Positions 1-6,343 of a DNA stretch of 64,000 nt are shown piece after piece. Numbering within the stretch: position 1 is the first letter of the stretch; each line of letters begins with the position of its first letter. Source of the stretch: Pedobacter sp. MC2016-14 (GTDB lineage: Bacteria > Bacteroidota > Bacteroidia > Sphingobacteriales > Sphingobacteriaceae); contig NZ_JAJMPA010000001.1 in NCBI RefSeq assembly GCF_020991475.1, positions 992,001 to 1,056,000 of the forward strand, written 5' to 3'. The translations under genes were made by a program, and so were the position numbers. The notes below the pieces were generated by a model. It was not told where the DNA came from. It was given only the letters and a program-made list of their open reading frames with translations, and searched no databases.

Positions 1-911
1 CTTCCACTTTCAATCTGTAAATGTGCTTCGGCCATTTGTTCAAAAGAGAAGGTTTTAGAAACATGGGAGCTAAGGGTACCCTGTTCCAAAAATCCGGCTA
101 TAATTTTCATGTCCTCACCGCTAGGCTTCATTTTCATGGTATAACCATGTTTGCCGCTTTCTTTAGCCTTATCAACGACCTGCTCATTTAAGCCAGAAGG
201 GATACTTACAATTGTACCGCCGGTTTTCATAACGGCTAAAGAAGCATCGATGGTGTCTCCTCCAATGGTATCCAGTACAAAATCAATGTCTTTTAATACA
301 TTTTCTATTGGTTTGGCCTTATAATCCAGGTGTTCATCAGCTCCTAATGACAAAACAAAATCTTTATTTTGGAGAGAAGAGGTTCCAATTACATAGGCCC
401 CCATTTGTTTTGCAATTTGGACGGCATAATGGCCAACGCCCCCTGATGCGGCATGAATCAATACTTTATTCCCCGGTCTTATAGTTGCGTAATTACGGAG
501 TGCCTGTAAAGCAGTAAGGGCAGCTAACGTTGCTGCTGCGGCTTCATGATGGCTAATGTTGTCAGGTTTTATAGCCAGTTCCGCTGCGGGAGCGGCAACA
601 AATTCGGCATAAGTTTTTCCTGATTTAGGAAAGGAGATACAGCCAAACACTTCATCTCCTTTTTTAAGGATGGTGACTTCAGCTCCAACTTCTTCTACGA
701 TACCCGAAATGTCCCAACCCAAAATGATGGGTTGTTCATCTTTTAGTAAACCAGCAACTCCTTTGCCCGCTCTTGTTTTTACATCAATAGGATTGATGCT
801 AATGGCTTTTATGGCTACCAATACCTCTTCTGGTTTAATGTTAGGCTGTTCCAGTTCTGTGATTGCAAGGTTCTCCACACCTCCAAAATCTTTTAAAATT
901 ATTGCTTTCAT
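1..911 (-). CDS. NADP-dependent zinc-free alcohol dehydrogenase/quinone oxidoreductase, 3' end outside window
   Basis: Translating the minus strand from the ATG at 911 gives an open frame that runs off the window edge (about 303 codons seen). It begins MKAIILKDFGGVENL, the typical N-terminus of the MDR superfamily GroES-like domain, with GWDISGIVEEVG near residue 66. The nucleotide-binding signature AASGGVGHYAVQIAK falls near residues 145-160. No structural-zinc cysteine cluster is visible, so it fits the quinone oxidoreductase/zeta-crystallin branch, which reduces quinones or enones with NADPH in the cytosol. The substrate cannot be told from sequence. It is transcribed away from the neighbouring acetyltransferase gene at 1029. 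Confidence 0.88.
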   Translation of the reverse strand, partial: MKAIILKDFGGVENLAITELEQPNIKPEEVLVAIKAISINPIDVKTRAGKGVAGLLKDEQPIILGWDISGIVEEVGAEVTILKKGDEVFGCISFPKSGKTYAEFVAAPAAELAIKPDNISHHEAAAATLAALTALQALRNYATIRPGNKVLIHAASGGVGHYAVQIAKQMGAYVIGTSSLQNKDFVLSLGADEHLDYKAKPIENVLKDIDFVLDTIGGDTIDASLAVMKTGGTIVSIPSGLNEQVVDKAKESGKHGYTMKMKPSGEDMKIIAGFLEQGTLSSHVSKTFSFEQMAEAHLQIESG

Positions 912-1028
912 CTAATTACTTTAACAAGCACAAATCTACTATTGTTGTTAAGATTTTGTCATGAATCCGCGACCTATTTGGAGAAGCAACTTGTATATTC
1001 TAAAATTGCCGGACTAGTTACTTAACCA

Positions 1029-1514
1029 ATGATAATGGAATTTTATAATCAAGTACACATTGTGGACTATACGCCCAGGTATGCTTCGGCTTTCAAAGAT
1101 CTTAATGAAGAATGGATTAGCCAGTATTTTAAGATGGAAGAAATGGATTATAAAGCATTGGATGATCCTGAAGGATATATTTTGAGCAGAGGAGGATGCA
1201 TTTTGGTGGCCTTGCATGAGGGAGAGCCGATTGGTGTTTGCGCATTGATAAAAATGAATGATGCCGTATATGACTATGAGTTGGCCAAAATGGCGGTTTC
1301 TCCAAAAGCCCAAGGGAAAAAGGTAGGTTGGTTGCTGGGACAAGCAGCCATCAAAAAGGCAAAGGAACTAGGGGCTGATAAATTGTATCTGGAAAGCAAT
1401 ACAGTGTTAAAACCTGCGATAAACCTCTATAATAAATTGGGATTCCAGAAAATTTTAGGATACCCATCACCTTATGAACGCTGCGATATTCAGATGGATT
1501 TGGATCTGAGGTAA
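1029..1514 (+). CDS. GNAT-family N-acetyltransferase
   Basis: This 161-residue protein has the GNAT fold signature. The acetyl-CoA pyrophosphate-binding motif A appears as MAVSPKAQGKKVGWLLG around residues 88-104, followed by the conserved C-terminal segment NLYNKLGFQ. GNAT enzymes transfer acetyl groups from acetyl-CoA to amines; the acceptor is unknown here. Start codons at 1029 (MIMEF) and 1035 (MEF) are both possible. A strong hairpin follows the stop. It is a single-gene unit diverging from the oxidoreductase gene. Confidence 0.85.
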   Translation: MIMEFYNQVHIVDYTPRYASAFKDLNEEWISQYFKMEEMDYKALDDPEGYILSRGGCILVALHEGEPIGVCALIKMNDAVYDYELAKMAVSPKAQGKKVGWLLGQAAIKKAKELGADKLYLESNTVLKPAINLYNKLGFQKILGYPSPYERCDIQMDLDLR

Positions 1515-1528
1515 AGCCATCCATTAAT

Positions 1529-1564
1529 AATTCTTGGTGAATAAGTCCTTACTCACCAAGAATT
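1529..1564. terminator. Bidirectional hairpin terminator
   Basis: A 12-bp perfect inverted repeat (AATTCTTGGTGA at 1529-1540, TCACCAAGAATT at 1553-1564) lies between the converging acetyltransferase and the small minus-strand gene, followed by a short T-rich stretch. Position and symmetry fit a shared terminator. Confidence 0.65.
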
Positions 1565-1571
1565 TGAGTTT

Positions 1572-1802
1572 TTATACGTTGTTTACTTCAAAACCACCAT
1601 AACATACCATTTCTGCATTATGGGACACGATAAGTTTGAGCTTTAATTTCTCTATCAATTCTTTTGCCTGTGTGATGTTTCTGTGCAAGTCATTGATACC
1701 CCTGATTTCAATGCCTTTAGCCATCAGCTTAAATTTGTTAGGTTCAAATTTGTCAATGAATTTCTGCAGGTCTGAACTGATCTTTACTTCTGTGTTTTTC
1801 AT
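1572..1802 (-). CDS. Small hypothetical protein (76 aa)
   Basis: I do not recognise this protein. It is 76 residues, charged, with predicted amphipathic helices (DLQKFIDKFEPNKFKLMAKG; TQAKELIEKLKLKLIV), no signal peptide and no membrane segment. It starts at the ATG at 1802 behind an A/T-rich leader and ends just before a bidirectional terminator. The plus-strand frame over the same DNA (1636-1848) is hydrophobic and Ser/Leu/Phe-rich in the way antisense shadows usually are, so the minus strand is preferred. Confidence 0.45.
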   Translation of the reverse strand: MKNTEVKISSDLQKFIDKFEPNKFKLMAKGIEIRGINDLHRNITQAKELIEKLKLKLIVSHNAEMVCYGGFEVNNV

Positions 1803-2030
1803 CCGTTTAATTTTGTTTTTTTATAAGGCGATCCGATTAAGCTTTTAATGTCCTTATAAAGGCAAAAGAAACCATATTGTTTTAACTCTTTGGTCAGTTA
1901 ATATTAAATGTCTGGTATCTACTAATAAATAAAATTTTATTTGAATAAAATGAATGACGAATTGAACATTATATACTGTACCTTGTTGCTACAAACACTA
2001 ACCAATATAAAACCTTAGGAGGACTCAATC

Positions 2031-2144
2031 ATGATCAATATACTTATTACGCTGTTTAGCATTAACATACTAGTTTTTATCGCTTCAACTTTGTTCTCCA
2101 TTAATGGAGCCCACGAGGTTGACCCTGAAGAAAGTGATTTTTAA
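2031..2144 (+). CDS. Putative 37-aa single-pass membrane peptide with strong Shine-Dalgarno
   Basis: A short frame encodes MINILITLFSINILVFIAS at its N-terminus (one hydrophobic helix, residues 2-22), then a short acidic tail ending EVDPEESDF. It is preceded by TAGGAGGA at 2016-2023, with 8 nt between the AGGAGG core and the ATG. That is a near-perfect Shine-Dalgarno sequence, which most genes in this window lack. I do not recognise a family. The good ribosome binding site and the sensible topology support a real gene; shortness and isolation keep confidence moderate. Confidence 0.45.
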   Translation: MINILITLFSINILVFIASTLFSINGAHEVDPEESDF

Positions 2145-2248
2145 TTTGCCTTTATAGTTCATCCTGGAGTAAAGGATCATCTGAGCCTTGTATCGCTGGC
2201 AGATAAACGCTATTTTTGATAGATACTTTATCCTGATGCCTGAGCTGA

Positions 2249-2453
2249 ATGTTAAAACAAGCACAACATGATGATTCCTTTGCCCGGTTGTTTAATGACA
2301 ATTATGCGAAGTTATGTCATTTTGCGCGGCAGTTCATGAGCGATGATGATGATGCAAAAGACATTGTGCAAGAAGCATTTGTTGTCTTATTGGAATGTTA
2401 AAGATAAATTAATCGGAGATTCGGACGCTGCAGGGAGCTTTTTGTATTCTTAA
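2249..2453 (+). pseudogene. Frameshifted, truncated ECF sigma-70 factor remnant
   Basis: From the ATG at 2249 the frame encodes the ECF region 2 core (FARLFNDNYAKLCHFARQF, then DDAKDIVQEAFVV) and stops at 2399-2401. Moving to the +1 frame at 2388 restores the expected continuation YWNVKDKLIG..AAGSFLYS, which then meets a stop at 2451. One extra T in the run at 2387-2388 explains the break. Region 4 and the rest of the gene are missing. The next intact gene (2856-3380) encodes the same family with matching motifs (DIVQETFIIYW, PFFYSSVRNA). The remnant is therefore probably a decayed paralogue. Confidence 0.75.
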
Positions 2454-2855
2454 ACCTATTGAGGAATATTTTCGATTTCTTTTGTCCATTGATTTTTCAG
2501 GTTTCTTATGGATATCTATCGCAATTGAAGGTAATCTTAAAGGCTGATGGCTCAGACTTTATTTTAAAAAAGTCAAATCTACTCTTAAAAAGGTTATAAA
2601 AATTAGCTTGCCTAATATTAAGGTAACATATTGTATTGAATATGTTACAAATTACTGAGAACTAATAGATCTTTGTTTAATCTAGGCTAGGGACGTAAAT
2701 TTCAGCAAACGGTGTGAAACTTGCCGTGAAGATCTCTCATTTAAAAGGTCAGTTAATTTTATTTTTTATTTTGGCTCACCCGATTTTGTTTTTTGCGGTT
2801 CTTGTTGCTAAAACTAATTTAGATACAACAACTCCCTGGATTAATAGCCTTTCTT
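2454..2855. other. Gene-free AT-rich stretch upstream of the ECF sigma gene
   Basis: No convincing gene is present. It contains a perfect 9-bp inverted repeat (GTAACATAT 2623-2631 / ATATGTTAC 2640-2648) and a weak candidate promoter, TTTG at 2672-2675 and TAAATTTC at 2696-2703 with a 20-bp spacer, which would give a leader of about 150 nt to the sigma gene. A short open stretch around 2500-2600 resembles a gene scrap but matches nothing I know. It is likely decayed coding DNA plus the sigma gene's control region. Confidence 0.4.
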
Positions 2856-3380
2856 ATGTTAACACAATCAAAACTCTCAGAAATGACGATTGACGAATTA
2901 TTCAATTGTCACCAAGCTAATCTTCAATACTTTGCTTGCAAATATTTAAATGATGCAGATTCAGCAAAAGATATAGTTCAAGAAACATTTATCATCTATT
3001 GGACTCATAAAGATAAGCTTCATCTTAAACCCGAATCGGTAAAACCCTTTTTTTATTCTTCGGTTAGAAATGCCTGTTTAAACAAACTGCGACGGATAAG
3101 ACTCGAAAGCTTTTTTTTAAGTATCCAGGACAATAATCCATCTGAAGAACCAATATGTTTAAATTCAATCATGCGATCAGAAGTTATTTCCGAATTACAT
3201 AGCGCACTACTTACACTTCCGAAAAATTATCAGGAAATATTTCGTATGAGCTATTTAGAGGAATTAAAGAATGCAGAAATAGCACAGCAGATGGGACTCA
3301 GTATAAATACCATCAAAACACACAAAAAGCAAGGATTACGTTTACTTCGTAAGCTTATTTCAAAAGATAAATGTTGCTAA
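2856..3380 (+). CDS. ECF sigma-70 factor (FecI/Bacteroidetes type)
   Basis: This 174-residue protein carries sigma region 2 (residues about 13-80, with DIVQETFIIYW at 39-49 and FFYSSVRNACLNKLRR) and region 4 (residues 118-168, with LPKNYQEIF and the helix-turn-helix AEIAQQMGLSINTIKTHKKQ). It should direct RNA polymerase to a small regulon. In Bacteroidota such genes usually sit before a FecR-type anti-sigma gene and a susC-like receptor gene. Here nothing of the kind follows, so this is an orphan. A hairpin at 3510-3539 may end the transcript. A decayed paralogue lies 400 bp upstream. Confidence 0.9.
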   Translation: MLTQSKLSEMTIDELFNCHQANLQYFACKYLNDADSAKDIVQETFIIYWTHKDKLHLKPESVKPFFYSSVRNACLNKLRRIRLESFFLSIQDNNPSEEPICLNSIMRSEVISELHSALLTLPKNYQEIFRMSYLEELKNAEIAQQMGLSINTIKTHKKQGLRLLRKLISKDKCC

Positions 3381-3509
3381 ATGGCAACAATTGATGTATA
3401 TGCTATTTTAGAATGAAGCTTGGAGGATGTAAATATAACAGCAGCGAAATCTCCTACAGTTGAAATGCGATCCTGCGGCTAACTACCAAATGATAATGTG
3501 TAATAAGAA

Positions 3510-3539
3510 AGGAGGTAATCGCATGATAAATTACCTCCT
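3510..3539. terminator. Hairpin, likely terminator
   Basis: The inverted repeat AGGAGGTAAT (3510-3519) / ATTACCTCCT (3530-3539) encloses a 10-nt loop, between the ECF sigma gene and the convergent ACP-like gene. There is no clear U-run, so this is a position-based call. Confidence 0.45.
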
Positions 3540-3591
3540 CACTAGAATTTAGGTATCTAAATTAATATTTTGTGACTAAAGCCATATGATA

Positions 3592-4026
3592 TCAATCTAA
3601 ACGTGTTATCATTGGGTTCTGGGTACTTGCAAAAATAAATTCACCCATAGGCAAACGGTTCCTTCTTCGCATTTCACTTAGTATATAATCAATTATTATT
3701 TGAACATAAGTTAACCTCTCCCAATCCTCGTCAGGGATCGATATTTCAAACTCCTCTTCTAGTGCAAATCTAAGTTCGATGAGATCCAGATCGTCTGCTC
3801 CTAAATCCTCGACCAACCTTGCTGTGCCGACAACTTCCACTAAGTCAACGGCTAGTTGCTCAACGATCACGTTTTTTACCCTGTCTTCGACGTCGGAAAT
3901 GGTTAAATTTGAAGACTCTAGTCCAATACTTTCAAATTTAGATTTTACAACTTTTTCACTTTCAACAGCCAACACAGAAGATGATATTAATAACGCTGGT
4001 AATAATAGATAATTTAATTTATTCAT
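3592..4026 (-). CDS. Exported acyl-carrier-protein-like protein lacking the phosphopantetheine serine
   Basis: The 144-residue product starts with a clear signal peptide (residues 1-20, LLLPALLISSSVLA) and contains a full-length ACP-like domain at residues about 45-118. VEDRVKNVIVEQLAVD, LVEDLGADDLDLIELRFALEEEF and IPDEDWERLTYVQIIIDYI match bacterial AcpP block by block. AcpP has GADSLD, with serine carrying the 4'-phosphopantetheine arm; here residue 79 is aspartate (GAT, 3790-3792). The arm therefore cannot be attached, and the signal peptide would place the domain in the periplasm or outside, away from fatty-acid synthase. A 25-residue C-terminal tail follows the domain. No acyl-transfer partner gene is adjacent. 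Function is unknown; a structural or decoy role is only speculation. Confidence 0.8.
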   Translation of the reverse strand: MNKLNYLLLPALLISSSVLAVESEKVVKSKFESIGLESSNLTISDVEDRVKNVIVEQLAVDLVEVVGTARLVEDLGADDLDLIELRFALEEEFEISIPDEDWERLTYVQIIIDYILSEMRRRNRLPMGEFIFASTQNPMITRLD

Positions 4027-4073
4027 TTTTTATTGATTTGGGTTTGTAGATATTAGAAACTTCAAAACTGAAA

Positions 4074-4307
4074 GTGGGTGAAAAAATGTTAAATGATTTG
4101 AACGATATTTACTATGTCATTTGGAAAAGCATCACAGACAAAACTAAGAAAGCAAGGCGGCCTTCTAACCCCGCGAAAAGTACGCACCTCTGGAAGGGCG
4201 TTTTACCTACCGTTCTCCCTGTGGGGAAACATACTATTTCTGTTAAAGCTACAGATATGTTTGACAGGACTTTTAATCAAACGCGGCATTTTATAATTGA
4301 GGAATAA
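4074..4307 (+). pseudogene. C-terminal scrap of a calcineurin-like metallophosphoesterase
   Basis: The segment RRPSNPAKSTHLWKGVLP followed by LPVGKHTISVKATDMFDRTF matches the C-terminal beta domain of secreted calcineurin-like phosphoesterases (STHLW..LP..GTHT..VKATD.YGRTF pattern, recalled from the family). The metal-binding catalytic domain, hundreds of residues long, is absent. The open frame can only be entered at a GTG (4074) in an unrelated-looking leader. It ends 14 bp before the next gene. It is best read as the surviving 3' end of a deleted gene. Confidence 0.6.
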
Positions 4308-4321
4308 CCTATATTAGCAGG

Positions 4322-4885
4322 ATGTCATCGCATCACATCGTAAGAGAAAAGCAAGAGCCTGCCCTGTATATTCATGATCTGGGGGCTTTTGATGAAGAAT
4401 ATTTGGGCCAATTATTGGAATGGAGCCCCACTTTAATTGTTAATTCCGGGGCTTATGAAAAGATCATTAGCCTTGGCTTAAAGGTTGATGTTGTACTTAA
4501 TCCTGTTGATGGCAAAGCTTTCCAGGAAAATACAAAAGCCATAGCTGGGCCTGGTGATGACTTTAATACGGTACTGAATTACCTAATCTCTGAAAAATAC
4601 CCCGCAGTAAATATTATTGCGAAGGATAAGAAGCTCATAGATCTTGACTATTATATTCCAAGCATCAACATTGTATTGTTCAATGAACTTGAAAAATCAT
4701 ATGCTATACCCAATGGATTTAGGGTTTGGAAAACGGAAGGCAGTGTTTTTAGAATTGCATTAAATGCTTATTTTGAAACCAGTAATTTGAAGCAAAACGA
4801 GCAGGCAGATTTTGTAGTGATTAAAGATGGATTTGTAGAATTTACCTTTAATGTACCATACCTTTTGATTAGTGAATTGCTATAA
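4322..4885 (+). CDS. Degenerate thiamine pyrophosphokinase-like protein
   Basis: The 187-residue protein opens with MSSHHIVREKQEPAL and has LGQLLEWSPTLIV, GLKVDVVL and LISEKYPAVNII, a layout I recognise from Bacteroidota thiamine pyrophosphokinases, which transfer pyrophosphate from ATP to thiamine. The expected active-site acids are missing: the usual VLGDFDS reads VLNPVDG, and the DKTD segment is replaced by GPGDDFNT. It is also a little shorter than the family. The product may be a non-catalytic relative or a gene beginning to decay; the frame is intact. It follows a phosphoesterase scrap by 14 bp and ends at a strong terminator. Confidence 0.6.
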   Translation: MSSHHIVREKQEPALYIHDLGAFDEEYLGQLLEWSPTLIVNSGAYEKIISLGLKVDVVLNPVDGKAFQENTKAIAGPGDDFNTVLNYLISEKYPAVNIIAKDKKLIDLDYYIPSINIVLFNELEKSYAIPNGFRVWKTEGSVFRIALNAYFETSNLKQNEQADFVVIKDGFVEFTFNVPYLLISELL

Positions 4886-4888
4886 CCT

Positions 4889-4936
4889 AAAAGGCGCTAT
4901 TTACTAGTTAGAGTACTTGTAAATAGCGCCTTTTTT
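4889..4936. terminator. Bidirectional rho-independent terminator
   Basis: The stem AAAGGCGCTATTTAC / GTAAATAGCGCCTTT closes over a 14-nt loop and ends in six T on the plus strand and a matching A-run on the other side. It separates the convergent TPK-like gene and the SusD gene. Confidence 0.9.
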
Positions 4937-4949
4937 AAAACAAAAAGAA

Positions 4950-6320
4950 CTAGTATCCCTTGTTTTGACTTAAGTTGGTGTTTACCAGTCTTTCTGAAGC
5001 AGGAATTGGATAAAGGTAATAATCAGTGTTCGCAATGCTCATCATTTCTGTTAAAGCCAATCCCGTGCGGCAGTAATCAAACCAGGCTTCGCCTTCAAAC
5101 ATCAACTCCAGTCTTTTCTCTTTTTGTACAGCGGTAACAAATTGTGCTACGGATGTAAAGCTGCTGCGGGCTGCTGTAGTTAGGTTTGCCCTATCTCTAA
5201 CTTTTTTGTAAGAACTGTAAGCTGCTTCGCTTACGTTGCCATCTAAACGTGCTTTGGCCTCTGCATGTATCAGTAAAATTTCTGCCAGGCGTATTACAGG
5301 GAAGTTTTGTACGGGTGGACTGAATTGTCTGTATTTACCAATATAATACCTTACATCGGGGGCAGTACCTTGATAAATAGTGAAATTCTTTCTTACATCT
5401 GTTGTTTCATAGAGATCTGCTATGGAAGCATCGCGAGCATAAAATAGCATAGATGGACTTGGATTACTTACAGAAGCCAACGTGTTGGTTGCTTGTGCAT
5501 CGAACTGGAGTTCGAAGATGGATTCTGTGGTGTTTTCATCTGTCCAAACCGAGCTGAAATCGTCTGGGAGTATGAAGCCCCCTGTGGTAATTACCTCATT
5601 TGCCAATCTGGCTGATTCTGAGTAATTATTGGTAATGTTAGCATGATATAAGTTTACTTTTGAAAGCAATGCTTTAGCAGCAAATCCTGTAGCCTGACCT
5701 TTAGTTTCTGCTGTATTTGCATATCCATTTGGTAAAGTTGCGGCTTCTGTTAAATCGGTAATGATTTGTGTATACACTTGTTCTGCTGGTGTTCTGCTTG
5801 GTCTTAAATCACTATCTTCTGCTGTTGGAACAACAAGTAGCGGCACAGCTCCAAATGCCCGAACCAGTGTAAAGTAACTTAAAGCCCTAACAAACTTAGC
5901 TTCTAAAATAAATTGCTGCCTTTTTTCTCCATTAATGGCATTAGCAGGAATTTCGGCTACTCGTTTTATAATGTTATTTGCGGCATTAATGGTTGCATAG
6001 GTGGCATTCCAGATGTTCATTGTCCAGGGATTATCTACACGAATCTTGTTTTGTGAAAATTCTACAAATTCCGGGTAACTGGAAGCATGATTAACATGCT
6101 GCGCCGAAAATTCGGGGATGATTACAGTAGATTGACCATAAGAATAAGCACTTAACATTGTGCGGTACATTCCGGATACAGCAGCTTTTGCATTCTGTTC
6201 GTTGGTGATGAAATTATCTGGGGTTACTTGTGCAATTGGTTCCTTATCAAGGAACTTTTTACAAGATGAAACACTCAGTATAACGGTGGCGGCTAGAATA
6301 TATTTGATAATCGTTTTCAT
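4950..6320 (-). CDS. SusD/RagB-family nutrient-binding outer-membrane lipoprotein
   Basis: This 456-residue lipoprotein has a signal peptide with the lipobox cysteine at residue 20 (VILSVSSCKK). The SusD N-terminal block KFLDKEPIAQVTPDNFITNE is followed by the TPR-like helical core, and the C-terminal RagB region carries RLAEILLIHAEAKAR and KRLELMFEGEAWFDYCR. SusD proteins cap the SusC channel on the cell surface and capture the ligand. It lies 23 bp behind its susC partner, so the two should be co-transcribed. No glycosidase or sulfatase is nearby, so the ligand cannot be guessed. Confidence 0.95.
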   Translation of the reverse strand: MKTIIKYILAATVILSVSSCKKFLDKEPIAQVTPDNFITNEQNAKAAVSGMYRTMLSAYSYGQSTVIIPEFSAQHVNHASSYPEFVEFSQNKIRVDNPWTMNIWNATYATINAANNIIKRVAEIPANAINGEKRQQFILEAKFVRALSYFTLVRAFGAVPLLVVPTAEDSDLRPSRTPAEQVYTQIITDLTEAATLPNGYANTAETKGQATGFAAKALLSKVNLYHANITNNYSESARLANEVITTGGFILPDDFSSVWTDENTTESIFELQFDAQATNTLASVSNPSPSMLFYARDASIADLYETTDVRKNFTIYQGTAPDVRYYIGKYRQFSPPVQNFPVIRLAEILLIHAEAKARLDGNVSEAAYSSYKKVRDRANLTTAARSSFTSVAQFVTAVQKEKRLELMFEGEAWFDYCRTGLALTEMMSIANTDYYLYPIPASERLVNTNLSQNKGY

Positions 6321-6343
6321 GTGTAAATGTGTAAAGAGTTGGC

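Noticed and set aside
1636..1848. Plus-strand open frame of 70 codons opposite the small gene at 1572-1802
   Set aside because: Hydrophobic and Ser/Leu/Phe-rich in the manner of an antisense frame; no start signals. The minus-strand product is better balanced.
2454..2855. Short open stretch around 2500-2600 as a gene fragment
   Set aside because: About 30 codons with no start and no family match; left as unexplained AT-rich DNA.
4114..4296. Second open frame over the phosphoesterase scrap
   Set aside because: Frame-shadow of the STHLW..VKATD reading, which has a family match; this one has none.
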